Notes: generated by a model from the sequence alone, not told the origin. A stretch of DNA of 64,000 nt from Alteromonas sp. 5E99-2 (GCF_017368475.1 NZ_JAFNJE010000001.1:62001-126000); one strand, 5' to 3'; positions 33,178 through 42,313 are shown, counted from the first letter of the stretch. Numbers and translations: made by a program.

Positions 33178-35322
33178 ATGAAAAAACACACCTCAATGGG
33201 TAATGTGCTATTACCGTCTGCACTTACACTAACCTTGTTAATGGGGTTAACAAGCTGCGCAACCAGTAAAGGCCCCGCTTTCGAAGCGGCAAAAAAAGAT
33301 AATGAATTGTTCAACAGCGTATTGAGAAAACCTACTCCATTATCCGATGGCGAACAAACCTTAAAAAACAGTACTTCAGAGTCTTCTGATAGTTCTGGTT
33401 TAACAATAAAAGCAACTCCAAAACCCACGGTAGAACAAAGCGAAGTGTATGCCGCCAATACTATCGTACCCATATTGTCTGATAAAAAAGTAAGCCGCGT
33501 TGCATTTAATGACTTAACCGTCAGTGCCTTTATAAATGAAATGTATGGTAACCAATTGGGTTTGAATTTCGTACTTGAACCAGGATTAAAATCGGCAAAA
33601 GACTTAGTTACCCTTAGAATAGCTGAACCTTTAAGCCAGCGCGATGCGTATCGCCTTGCCACCGAAAGCTTGCGCTCTTATGGCGTAAGCACATCGTTAA
33701 AAGATAACGTATTACACTTTTCGTATACAGGCTCTACTGGGAACGACAGTATTCCATTGCTTGTCAGTGGACGCGCTTTACCTGATGTACCTTCTACCAG
33801 TCGTTCAATCATTCAACTCTACCCACTAAAAGCAGTGAGAGCGATAGCTGCAAAATCACTTTTAGTTCAAATGCTTCCAAGAAAATCTATTGAACTTCAG
33901 GTCGATAATGAGTTGAATACACTCATTCTAATAGGGCCTAAAAACATTATTAGCCAAGCGATAGCCGCAGTTCAGCTTATCGATAGGCCGTCGATGGAAA
34001 ATATGCATAGCGCCATTTTGCAGCCTACGTTAATTACAGTAACGGATTTAACCAATAATTTAGAAAAAATACTTACAACTGAAGGCTATTCAGTTAGTCA
34101 AACAAAAACAAGCTCAGCAATTCGGTTACTTCCACTCGAAAGTTCAGGGCAGTTGATTGCTTTTGCGCAATCGAAAAATATTCTTGACCATATTATCCAA
34201 TGGGCTAAAACCTTCGAAACAGAGAAACATAACTCTGTTGAAAGTGGCCTATTCAGTTATCAAGTGCAAAGTACCCAAGCAACTCACATAGTAGAAGTTC
34301 TCAATAGCTTAGGCGTCGCTAATTTTACGTCACAAGATACGTCAACACCTATATCAGACCGTGCGGCCGCACCTCGTACAAATACTCGTTCATCAAGTAA
34401 TCCGCAAAATAGGAACTCAAATGGAAGTACAAAAGGTAAATTCGCAGTAGATGAACAATTAAATACTATTTTATTCAGTGGCAGTGGTAAAGATTGGTTG
34501 CAATCGCTAGACGTTATTAAGCGATTAGACAAACCCGCACCATCAGTTTTGGTTGAAGTTGTCTTGGCCGAAGTCACCCTAACAGACGGGGAAAACTTTG
34601 GTATAGACTGGTTAAGAAATACCACTGTCGGCAATTCAGAAATCACCTTTGGCACAGGTTCAGGGCTTGAACTTGGTACATCGGGGTTTAACTTTGCTTT
34701 AAATAACGCAGGTTCTACCTTTGCAACGCTAAATGCGTTTTATCAAAATAACCGAGCTAATATACGATCTAGACCAAGAATAATGGTAAAAAGTGGTGGC
34801 AGTGCATCGATTGATGTCGGAAATGAAATACCCATTGTCACGTCAAATAGCTCGAGTGTAACAGACGCCGATGCATTACAAGTAAATAGTATTTCTTATA
34901 GAAACACCGGTGTTATTTTAGACATCACTCCTACAGTTCATGCATCTGGCTATGTGGATATAGAAATATCGCAAGAGCTAAGTGAAGCTGCCGATACCGC
35001 ATCAGGTATTGAAGATGCGCCCATTATATTAAATAGGCGAATTGAAACAACGGTAACGTTACGAGATGGTGGTTCTGTATTATTAGGTGGTTTACTTTCA
35101 TCCACTACCAGTAAAAATAGCACAGGTGTGCCTGTTTTAGGAAAATTGCCGCTTATTGGTCAGTTGTTTCGCTCAGACGGCAATGAGCAAGTTCGTACCG
35201 AGCTTATGATAATGGTAATCCCTTATATTATTAATTCACCTGAAGAGGCTGAGGCCCTTACTGACGAATTACAAAAGGCACGTATTGATGCCCTTACTAA
35301 TGACACTGTTCCACAAGAGTAG
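33178..35322 (+). CDS. gspD: Type II secretion outer-membrane secretin GspD, lipidated
   Basis: This 714-residue secretin has a signal peptide ending in lipobox LTSC (Cys27), followed by an unstructured Ser/Thr-rich part. Periplasmic N-domains run to about 420 and include the repeats with LQVDNELNTLILIGPKNII. The secretin core follows with VLVEVVLAEVTLTDGENFGIDW and VPVLGKLPLIGQLFRSDG. The lipid anchor means the secretin may need no separate pilotin, as in HxcQ of Pseudomonas aeruginosa. The C-terminal S-domain for a pilotin is short. Confidence 0.93.
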   Translation: MKKHTSMGNVLLPSALTLTLLMGLTSCATSKGPAFEAAKKDNELFNSVLRKPTPLSDGEQTLKNSTSESSDSSGLTIKATPKPTVEQSEVYAANTIVPILSDKKVSRVAFNDLTVSAFINEMYGNQLGLNFVLEPGLKSAKDLVTLRIAEPLSQRDAYRLATESLRSYGVSTSLKDNVLHFSYTGSTGNDSIPLLVSGRALPDVPSTSRSIIQLYPLKAVRAIAAKSLLVQMLPRKSIELQVDNELNTLILIGPKNIISQAIAAVQLIDRPSMENMHSAILQPTLITVTDLTNNLEKILTTEGYSVSQTKTSSAIRLLPLESSGQLIAFAQSKNILDHIIQWAKTFETEKHNSVESGLFSYQVQSTQATHIVEVLNSLGVANFTSQDTSTPISDRAAAPRTNTRSSSNPQNRNSNGSTKGKFAVDEQLNTILFSGSGKDWLQSLDVIKRLDKPAPSVLVEVVLAEVTLTDGENFGIDWLRNTTVGNSEITFGTGSGLELGTSGFNFALNNAGSTFATLNAFYQNNRANIRSRPRIMVKSGGSASIDVGNEIPIVTSNSSSVTDADALQVNSISYRNTGVILDITPTVHASGYVDIEISQELSEAADTASGIEDAPIILNRRIETTVTLRDGGSVLLGGLLSSTTSKNSTGVPVLGKLPLIGQLFRSDGNEQVRTELMIMVIPYIINSPEEAEALTDELQKARIDALTNDTVPQE

Positions 35323-35328
35323 AAAAAT

Positions 35329-35778
35329 ATGAATATTAAACGCGCCTTAACGGCACTATTAGTTTTACCCTTTAGCTTTCATGTATCGGCAGATACAGCA
35401 ATTGAACACCATGGCTTTGAATGTGCTGACGCAATCGTAAACGTTATTCCAATGCTAGGCCGAGGGAATAATTTCCCTGAGTTTTTAATTAACGATGTAG
35501 AAACCGAGCTGAAGCGTCAAAATAAACATGCAGAAGTCACGAGCTTAACCTGTGACGGCAAGCCTGAATTAAAGGGAACAACGAAACCCGTAACCATTAA
35601 CGGAGAAACTAAAAGTTCATTGTCTTCATTCACTGCAACATTTCCCTTAACTGTTCTAGTAAAAGAACCTAAGCGAACTGTTACATTAAAAGTGAATCAT
35701 ATTTATTTCGTAGATGGCATGGATTCAGGTACGCCCCAAAAGGTGACTCAAACTTTTCAAGTTCTAGAACAAAAGTAG
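35329..35778 (+). CDS. Secreted hypothetical protein at the end of the T2SS operon
   Basis: This 149-residue protein has a signal peptide (cleavage near HVSA-DT) and then a small, probably beta-rich periplasmic domain with two Cys (ECADA and LTCDG). It starts 6 bp after gspD and its stop lies inside a terminator, so it belongs to the gspLMCD operon. I recognise no family. An accessory factor for the secretin or a small substrate is possible, but nothing in the sequence decides this. Confidence 0.7.
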   Translation: MNIKRALTALLVLPFSFHVSADTAIEHHGFECADAIVNVIPMLGRGNNFPEFLINDVETELKRQNKHAEVTSLTCDGKPELKGTTKPVTINGETKSSLSSFTATFPLTVLVKEPKRTVTLKVNHIYFVDGMDSGTPQKVTQTFQVLEQK

Positions 35779-35797
35779 CGCTAACTCGCGCTACTTT
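35772..35797. terminator. Bidirectional terminator shared by the T2SS operon and kpsE
   Basis: A 10-bp perfect stem AAAGTAGCGC/GCGCTACTTT with a six-base loop lies between convergent genes. The TAG stop of the plus-strand gene is at 35776-35778 and the TAG stop of the minus-strand gene is at 35791-35793, both inside the stem. Confidence 0.85.
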
Positions 35798-36927
35798 AAT
35801 TCCCTCACAGTCTCTACAATTATTCTCACAATTCCAAATAGCATACAATTTAGTACTAAAAACAGCAGTAAATTATAGGTGACTCTAGGGTATTTTGTTT
35901 CTTCAGGCAGTGTGGGAGACTCTACCATTACAAGGTACTTTAGCTGTCTATAAGCTTCAATACGAGATTGTTCCATAGAGACTAATGACGCGGTATAAGC
36001 TTGTAAAGCAAGTTCTACATTAACTTTATAACCACTAAATTTAGACAGTATTTCATTGACCCCATTAGGCGAAGTTGCCAAATCACTTTCAGTCGCGGTT
36101 CCCACAATCATTCTTTGTCTTTCATTTTCCAGTTGCTGATTTAAGCCAACCAAAGTTTGCTTAACTTGCACTACAGGTGCGGCATATTCGCTCATGCTAG
36201 TCAGTAATGTAGCTAACTCGGCCTCCTTCAATGCTATTTGACCATCTAAGCCACTGGTAATTTGTTGTAACGCGGCACTTTCGGCTAAAGGATCAATCAA
36301 ATTATATTGTCGCTGAAATGACAATAGCTCGACTTTCGCTTGCTCTAGCTTACTTTCAATAGCGCTATGCTCTTTTTTAATAAAATCAAGTTTCGCCTCA
36401 GCTAAATCATACCCTATTTTATTGATAAACCACTCTGCTCTATCTCGAATAACCTGAGTCATTTGTTGTGCAAATTCAGGTGTGAACCCCTGAACCTTTA
36501 CAGCAATAACTGATGACTTTTCATCAATATCTATATCAACGTGGTCTATGTAAAAATCTAATGTCTCTTCATAAGTTGCAGAAGACGGTAAACGGCTGAA
36601 TAGATCGATGCTAGAATCGCTGTAATGGCTATCAAAATCTACTGTGGATTTTATGTATTGCAGCATATCGTTAGAATGAATGAATGCTCTTACCAGCTCA
36701 GTATCGTTTTGCGTCACACCACCAGAAAAACCAGAAATGAGTAACACAGCAGGATCTAAACTCCCTCCACTACTGGGCTGTTGAACCAACAACTGAGTTT
36801 GGCTCTCATACCGCTCAGTTGCGAATAACACTTGGTAAATCGAATAAATAAGGAAAGGCACAACAACAAAAATAACGAAGGGCTTTTTCAGCCAATGGTA
36901 CAATAATTCTTTCATTTCTAATGACAT
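35791..36927 (-). CDS. kpsE: Capsule polysaccharide export inner-membrane protein, KpsE/CtrB family (PCP-3)
   Basis: This 378-residue protein has one N-terminal membrane helix (about 16-32) and one near the C-terminus (about 350-372). A periplasmic coiled-coil domain of about 300 residues lies between them (EAKLDFIKKEHSAIESKLEQAKVELLSFQ). QTQLLVQQPSSGGSLDP in the first periplasmic part is family-typical. PCP-3 proteins couple an ABC transporter to an outer-membrane channel. It is downstream of kpsT and kpsM. Confidence 0.88.
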   Translation of the reverse strand: MSLEMKELLYHWLKKPFVIFVVVPFLIYSIYQVLFATERYESQTQLLVQQPSSGGSLDPAVLLISGFSGGVTQNDTELVRAFIHSNDMLQYIKSTVDFDSHYSDSSIDLFSRLPSSATYEETLDFYIDHVDIDIDEKSSVIAVKVQGFTPEFAQQMTQVIRDRAEWFINKIGYDLAEAKLDFIKKEHSAIESKLEQAKVELLSFQRQYNLIDPLAESAALQQITSGLDGQIALKEAELATLLTSMSEYAAPVVQVKQTLVGLNQQLENERQRMIVGTATESDLATSPNGVNEILSKFSGYKVNVELALQAYTASLVSMEQSRIEAYRQLKYLVMVESPTLPEETKYPRVTYNLLLFLVLNCMLFGIVRIIVETVRELK

Positions 36928-36968
36928 TCCTTACTTACGCAGTTTGATTGTAAGTACATTGTATTAAA

Positions 36969-37619
36969 TTATAAATTTTCATAGTAACTGATCCCATCTT
37001 CAATGGAGCGAAAGAACTGAAGTTTTCCTCTGTGTAACACAATAGCGCTATCACAAAATGCGCGTAACTCATTCAATTGATGGCTTACCATTATCACATT
37101 TGCTGTTTTAGATTTGGCTAAGAGCTGTTGCTTTGCTTTTTCCTTAAAAGCCTTATCGCCCACTGCGGTAACTTCGTCAATTAAATAGGTATCAAAATCG
37201 ATCCCCAATGAACATGCAAATGCCAACCTTGAACGCATACCACTAGAATAGGTTCTTACTGGTAAATCAAACTTAACACCTAAATCAGAAAATTCGGCAA
37301 CTTTGTCCACATACTCATCAAGATTATGAACGCCATTAATTCTTCCAATAAAGCGGCTATTCTCCAATCCTGTCATTTGAGCATGAATACCCGTTGATAA
37401 AGCAACAGGCCAGGATAAGCTCAAATCGGTACGTATTTTTCCTCGGTTAGGGTATTCGCTGCCCGCTAATAGTCGAAATAACGTTGATTTACCTGCTCCG
37501 TTAGAGCCCAATAAAGCAATATTAAATCCACTAGGAATATCAAATGATAAGTCTTTAAATACGTACTGCTTACCTTTTGATGAGCGGTAATATTTTGTTA
37601 TTTTCTCAAGCTTAATCAC
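36969..37619 (-). CDS. kpsT: Polysaccharide ABC exporter ATP-binding protein, KpsT family
   Basis: This 216-residue ABC ATPase has Walker A GSNGAGKSTLFRLLAG (about 38-53), the signature YSSGMRSRLAFACSLG, Walker B DTYLIDEVTAVGD and the switch His in VSHQ. The length and these signatures match KpsT/CtrD, which energises capsule export. The start overlaps the kpsM stop by 4 bases. Confidence 0.93.
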   Translation of the reverse strand: MIKLEKITKYYRSSKGKQYVFKDLSFDIPSGFNIALLGSNGAGKSTLFRLLAGSEYPNRGKIRTDLSLSWPVALSTGIHAQMTGLENSRFIGRINGVHNLDEYVDKVAEFSDLGVKFDLPVRTYSSGMRSRLAFACSLGIDFDTYLIDEVTAVGDKAFKEKAKQQLLAKSKTANVIMVSHQLNELRAFCDSAIVLHRGKLQFFRSIEDGISYYENL

Positions 37620-38401
37620 TGACTAACTGCCTGCTTCCAAAAGCGCTGATAAATAAGCAAGGAAAAAAATACAGACACTAAAACACAGATAAACAGATAA
37701 TAACTGCTCACGCCCACTTTTCCATATGAATCGTATGATGCGAAACGGATTAACTCAATACCGTGCAGAATAGGGTTCCAATCCAATAAATACCAGTATT
37801 CTTTAGGAATATCTTGCAATGAAAAAAAGACTCCTGATATAAAAAACAGAGGTCTTGTAAGCATCGTCTCTAGTTTTTTTATTTCAGGAACAAACAAATT
37901 TGCCACACCAAATATCAAGCCTAAACTTAATGAAAGAAACCAGATTTCAATAAAGATAGTGATTGCGAAAAGAGGATCTTTCATTTCGAAATCCATATCG
38001 ATAAAATAAATAAACATGTATAAGCAAAAAGCGACAACTAACTTAACGAACAATTCGAAAATACCGCTAGCAACGACTGCACTAATAGGCTGAACTTGCC
38101 TGAATGCAAATAATGGCTTTGCCCTTTTTATAGAATTTGATGCAGCAGAAAAAGTTTGCAAAAAAAGCTGCATCAGTACCAAGCCATAAGACATGAATAA
38201 AAAGGTTGGAATACCGTGAGTAGAACCACCGTCCAGCTTGCCTCGTAATGTCGACAACACAAGAATAAACAAAACAGGCTGAACAATTGCCCAACTTAAA
38301 CCTAGTCGGTCGTTAAATCCTATTCGAATTTCACGAACGAAAAGTGCAAAAATCACATCAAGCCATATTTTAACTGGACTTCTTTTAGTAATGGCACTCA
38401 T
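37616..38401 (-). CDS. kpsM: Polysaccharide ABC exporter permease, KpsM family
   Basis: This 261-residue integral membrane protein has about six hydrophobic segments. The KpsM/ABC-2 signature is visible as VREIRIGFNDRLGLSWAIVQPV near residue 18 and the later RPLFFISGVFFSLQDIPKEYW. It pairs with KpsT. It lies 29 bp downstream of the KpsD-like gene in the same transcription unit. Confidence 0.93.
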   Translation of the reverse strand: MSAITKRSPVKIWLDVIFALFVREIRIGFNDRLGLSWAIVQPVLFILVLSTLRGKLDGGSTHGIPTFLFMSYGLVLMQLFLQTFSAASNSIKRAKPLFAFRQVQPISAVVASGIFELFVKLVVAFCLYMFIYFIDMDFEMKDPLFAITIFIEIWFLSLSLGLIFGVANLFVPEIKKLETMLTRPLFFISGVFFSLQDIPKEYWYLLDWNPILHGIELIRFASYDSYGKVGVSSYYLFICVLVSVFFSLLIYQRFWKQAVSQ

Positions 38402-38430
38402 TTCATTACTTAATACAAACTATCATGGAT

Positions 38431-40194
38431 TTAATCAGTAGCAACATTAGCTGCAACTGCGATTTGGAAGATAATCTGTGTAATGTCTTTCACCGCCTGC
38501 AAGATTTTATTATCGACTTTAGGTAATACGAGAACTTGATCACCTGGCTGTAACTCTAGGCTTGAACCTTGACCTAGCCAATAAGAACCATTCGATGTTT
38601 CAGAAAATGCTACCAAACCGTTTGCGTGAATAATAGCCACTCGACTTTTATTTGCTCGTTCTGTAAACCCACCTACTGCAGATATGTAATCAGATAAAAC
38701 TGCGTCTTCCCTATACACAATCGCTTGAGGGATCAGCACTTCACCTGAAATTTGGATTAAGTCAGTTTTCTCGGGAATAACAATTTCATCACCATCTTCT
38801 AGACGAATATTTGCTGCCACACCGTTATTTGTCACAACGACTTTTCCTAGAGGTTCGACTTCTTTAGCTCTTTCTATAAATTGTGTAATTAATTGAGCCT
38901 CTTGAATTCTGATCGCAGCCTCTCCTTCGGAAGAAGCTGGGGCGGTCAATACACTTCTTTCTAGGCGATAGAGGGAATCACTTAGCAACTCAGCTTGCTG
39001 TTCAGCAACACTTTTTCGTTTTATATAAATGGAATCAATGGCGGCATGCTCTGGGTTTACCTCTATCAAAGACAACACGTCTTGTAATCGAGCATCTGGC
39101 GTTACCGCGTAAAACGACGGTCCTAAATAGCTGCCAGAAACGCTTACACTAAGAACTTGAGGCCTGATGTCGTTATTAAATAAAACACTATCACCATCTT
39201 CAATTTTGAACGACTCAAACTCTGAAATAGATAAATACACCGATACAGGGTTTCCATCCCTAATCCCGGAAACGGCAACATGACTCGCTTCAACAAAAGG
39301 TAAGGCATAGTTCATAAGTTGAATTCCACTAGACTCATCCGCTGATAATTCAAAACTAAATGGGTTTTTCGCTGTCCCCTCTACATTCACAACAGAACCT
39401 TGTTCAGCAACCAACAACACATCATTATCTTGGAATGAAAAAGGGCTGAGTTTGCCTAATTTCAAAAATTCATATAAATCATACGATTTAACGAGAGTAT
39501 CGTTTCGCAATACTTGAATTTTTCTGTAGCTTCCTCTTAGTGGGTCAATTCCACCAGCTCTTTTTAAATAGTGCAGCACAGAATCCGACGATAACCCAGC
39601 ATATTGTCCTGGCTTCGAAACTGCACCTGTAACGAAAAGGCCTACTGGTGTCGCCGTCAATAAATTAATGTAAATGTTTACATTTTTTGTATAAACACGC
39701 CTAACTTGGTTTGTCACTATTTGATTCAATGAGGCGGCAGGAATGTCACCAACCTCAACTGGGCCTACATTAGGAATAAAAATATTCCCTTGGGTATCAA
39801 CTGTGAGCACTTGAGCAAAATTAACCGCACCCCACATTTGAACAGATATTTTATCGCCCGTTGTAACTAGGTAATTAGGGTTTATGCCTGATTCGCGGCT
39901 TGACTCAATCCCACTGTTAAATAAATTAAAGCCGAAAGGGTAAACCGCATTTTCATCTTGTGCTGGTAAGCTACCTGGCTGCAACGGTGAAAGCTGGCCC
40001 GTTGGGCTTTGTATATATTGATCTAGATTTAAGTTTTGCGATGGCGTTAGCTGCCCTGGTACTTGACTCGCCAGTTCAGCCCGAGTTTGTTCCTGAGCCA
40101 AGCAATTGATTGAAATAAAAAGTAGTATACTTAATGGTAGGAAGCTTTTTTTTATGTGGAAGAACGTTTGCTTAAAAACGTGAAAACTTTTCAT
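38431..40194 (-). CDS. kpsD: Outer-membrane polysaccharide export protein, KpsD-like (SLBB domains)
   Basis: This 587-residue exported protein has a signal peptide (cleavage near INCLA-QE). The polysaccharide export domain follows (YLVTGDKISVQMWG, then FIPNVGPVEVGDI). Several SLBB repeats come next: VTGAVSKPGQYAG, VEGTAKNPFSFEL, VSGSYLGPSFYAV and ISGEVLIPQAIVY. This is the KpsD/BexD/Wza-related architecture without a lipobox, closest in size to KpsD (558). It forms the outer-membrane part of the export machinery with KpsE. Confidence 0.88.
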   Translation of the reverse strand: MKSFHVFKQTFFHIKKSFLPLSILLFISINCLAQEQTRAELASQVPGQLTPSQNLNLDQYIQSPTGQLSPLQPGSLPAQDENAVYPFGFNLFNSGIESSRESGINPNYLVTTGDKISVQMWGAVNFAQVLTVDTQGNIFIPNVGPVEVGDIPAASLNQIVTNQVRRVYTKNVNIYINLLTATPVGLFVTGAVSKPGQYAGLSSDSVLHYLKRAGGIDPLRGSYRKIQVLRNDTLVKSYDLYEFLKLGKLSPFSFQDNDVLLVAEQGSVVNVEGTAKNPFSFELSADESSGIQLMNYALPFVEASHVAVSGIRDGNPVSVYLSISEFESFKIEDGDSVLFNNDIRPQVLSVSVSGSYLGPSFYAVTPDARLQDVLSLIEVNPEHAAIDSIYIKRKSVAEQQAELLSDSLYRLERSVLTAPASSEGEAAIRIQEAQLITQFIERAKEVEPLGKVVVTNNGVAANIRLEDGDEIVIPEKTDLIQISGEVLIPQAIVYREDAVLSDYISAVGGFTERANKSRVAIIHANGLVAFSETSNGSYWLGQGSSLELQPGDQVLVLPKVDNKILQAVKDITQIIFQIAVAANVATD

Positions 40195-40195
40195 T

Positions 40196-40537
40196 CTAAG
40201 TTCCGAATTTTGTCAACACCGAAGGAATAACTCTCCAAACACCGGTTTGAAGGTTCGCGCATAATGTCACTGGAGTAATAGTATCTGTAGAGGCAATACT
40301 ATGCCCTGAACCACAACGCTCCCCAAATGCAGAGAAATATGTGCCAGTCAATTTATAGGTAACACCATCAAGGTGTATTTGATTTGAGTCTTTCGCCTTC
40401 TCTAATTGAACTGTTTTTTTAACTTCAGATGAAGTACTTACTTCAGCAGAATAATAATGAGTAGAATTACACGCTGAAAACAAGCAGCTTAGTATGAGAA
40501 TTAAAAACGCTTTTGAGACTTTAACATTTAACAACAT
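40196..40537 (-). CDS. Small lipoprotein in the polysaccharide-export operon
   Basis: This 113-residue protein has a lipoprotein signal peptide with lipobox FSAC (Cys23) and Asn at +2. The mature domain is short and beta-rich with two more Cys (ERCGSGHS and TLCANL). It ends 1 bp before the kpsD-like gene starts and follows the WecA-like gene by 12 bp, so it is part of the operon. The function is unknown; an assembly or pilot role for the KpsD-like channel is conceivable but unproven. Confidence 0.7.
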   Translation of the reverse strand: MLLNVKVSKAFLILILSCLFSACNSTHYYSAEVSTSSEVKKTVQLEKAKDSNQIHLDGVTYKLTGTYFSAFGERCGSGHSIASTDTITPVTLCANLQTGVWRVIPSVLTKFGT

Positions 40538-40549
40538 GATATTACCTAT

Positions 40550-41614
40550 CTACGTTAAGATTTTACTCTTAAAAAAACGCAGTACTTTCCATACATTTTG
40601 GATAATAACGCTATAAATAAATAATAAGCCAATAAACCCCCAAAACATATAAGCTTCACTTACCGCAAATATCTCTCCAACAATACCGATAAGCGCGAAT
40701 ATTGCCCCAATAACTAAGATACCTATCAAAGCCTGGTTAGAACTGCAGCCAGCACGCATAAAGATATTGTGTAAATGCTGTCTATCAGGCTGTAACACTG
40801 ATTGTCCTTTACGAGCTCGACGATACATTATTGCTGCCATATCCATTAAAGGTAAACCTATCAACCATACAGCAGTAATCGGGCGGATTTGGGCTTCTTG
40901 ACCTTGAGTGAATTCCACAAGTAACCAGACTATTGTAAGTCCAATAAACATGCTCCCAGAGTCACCCATGAATATTTTATTTCCTTTAAACCCTTTAATA
41001 TTCAAATTAAACGCCAGAAAGGGAATTAATGCAGCAATCACTATCATAGGGGCCATAATAGACGCACCTTGCCCTACGATTAACAAAAGAAATGACAGGG
41101 ATATTAAAACAATTAAGCTCATTCCACCTGCTAAGCCATCAATACCATCAATCATATTAAAAGCATTAATCACGCCAACAACACAAACTAATGTAAAAAT
41201 ATAACCAAATGCGCCTAAATTAGCGTCGCCAAACCCAGTTATATTACCCAATGATGTAATATAATTTTGTGCGGCCCAAGCCATTATGGCCGCTACACCA
41301 AACTGGCATATTAAACGCCCTTTGGCGCTTAAATTAAACCTGTCATCAAGCATCCCAAGTAACACAATAAATGCCGCTGCAGTAAAGAATAGAGGATCAT
41401 TCTTCAGCCATACATCAGTTAGAAAGCTACTTACTAATATTGCGACAAACATGGCAAAACCGCCAGTCAGAGGTACAAGGCCAGTGTGCTGCTTACGACA
41501 GCATGGCTGATCAACCAACCCCCATTGATGAGCAATGGGAGTCATAACAAGAAGCATTACAAATGCCACACCAAAGGCGATCATTAATGGAGCAAGTTCT
41601 AGGTAACTAAACAT
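40550..41614 (-). CDS. WecA-like undecaprenyl-phosphate sugar-1-phosphate transferase
   Basis: This 354-residue membrane protein has about 11 hydrophobic segments. The family motifs are present: TPLTGG-like PLTGGFAMF near residue 49, DDRFNLSAKGRL, the catalytic FNMIDGIDGLAGG, KIFMGDSGSMFIGL, and the cytoplasmic HLHNIFMRAG motif. WecA/WbpL-type enzymes start O-antigen, ECA or capsule repeat units on undecaprenyl phosphate; the sugar (GlcNAc or another HexNAc) cannot be fixed. It is the first gene of the export operon. Confidence 0.9.
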   Translation of the reverse strand: MFSYLELAPLMIAFGVAFVMLLVMTPIAHQWGLVDQPCCRKQHTGLVPLTGGFAMFVAILVSSFLTDVWLKNDPLFFTAAAFIVLLGMLDDRFNLSAKGRLICQFGVAAIMAWAAQNYITSLGNITGFGDANLGAFGYIFTLVCVVGVINAFNMIDGIDGLAGGMSLIVLISLSFLLLIVGQGASIMAPMIVIAALIPFLAFNLNIKGFKGNKIFMGDSGSMFIGLTIVWLLVEFTQGQEAQIRPITAVWLIGLPLMDMAAIMYRRARKGQSVLQPDRQHLHNIFMRAGCSSNQALIGILVIGAIFALIGIVGEIFAVSEAYMFWGFIGLLFIYSVIIQNVWKVLRFFKSKILT

Positions 41615-42026
41615 TTATACGATGTCCATGTAAGACTTTTCTCTAAAGTCCACTTTTTTTATAATTAGATACATTAATCATATAACTTTATTATTATGCG
41701 CTTCGTTAAAAAGCACTTGATTCATTAAACGACTATATCGAAATTGTTTAATAAATTTAATTAAAATATGAATTTATAACTATATCGTCCGTATCGTATC
41801 AAAATTAATTAATTAATGTATAGCTGATACCTTTTTATTTTTCATTTAGTGGCAGCAACCTCTTGTAATTTACACAGGTTTTACAAATTCGACGTAAAAA
41901 CAAACAATATCAATTAGTGAAAAGTATCATTTTAATGGCTAAACACTCCCAGCTGCGAATAGTTCGTATAGCGAGTATCATCTCGTTCGTCTACAATAAC
42001 GTTTAATAGTTACTATTATAATCATT
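41615..42026. other. AT-rich intergenic region between divergent operons
   Basis: These 412 bp lie between the minus-strand polysaccharide-export operon and the plus-strand DUF6170-galE pair. The stretch is very AT-rich with many short AATT/TTAATTAA runs and contains no ORF of note. It must hold two promoters, but I could not pick elements with confidence. No JUMPstart/ops sequence (GGCGGTAG) was found. Confidence 0.6.
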
Positions 42027-42302
42027 ATGGCAATTTACTTTACGACAAGAAATATCCCGAAGTTGAAAGGGTTGAGTTTACAAGCTCGCATTGAGTGTAT
42101 AACTAAAGCGAGTAAAAAGCTCACAGTCCCAGAGAAAACATTTTTGAATCTACTTAAATTAATGGTTTTAGTACCTGCATTTTTACTAGTGCTTCGAGTG
42201 AGTACAGATTGGACTTCATTACTATGGGTAGCTCTTATCATCTTACTGTACCCTTTTTTCATTAAACCTATGCAATATTCGATTGCAGCAAAATACTTAT
42301 AA
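42027..42302 (+). CDS. DUF6170 family small membrane protein
   Basis: This 91-residue protein has a soluble N-terminus (IYFTTRNIPKLKGLSLQARI, then KKLTVPEKTFLNLLKL) and two hydrophobic segments (about 47-60 and 65-80). The pattern agrees with the DUF6170 family of Pseudoalteromonas and Alteromonas, whose function is unknown. It ends 11 bp before galE and is probably cotranscribed. A 5-base ribosome site is not obvious. Confidence 0.62.
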   Translation: MAIYFTTRNIPKLKGLSLQARIECITKASKKLTVPEKTFLNLLKLMVLVPAFLLVLRVSTDWTSLLWVALIILLYPFFIKPMQYSIAAKYL

Positions 42303-42313
42303 AAGGAAATTGT

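Noticed and set aside
25427-35322. Possible MSHA or type IV pilus locus instead of type II secretion
   Set aside because: The major pseudopilin has the GspG calcium loop and DPWNFPYQY block, a GspK lacking Glu5 is present, and no MshA/ExeA-type or PilM/PilT genes occur.
41615-42026. JUMPstart/ops element in front of the polysaccharide operon
   Set aside because: No GGCGGTAG or its complement was found in the interval on either strand.
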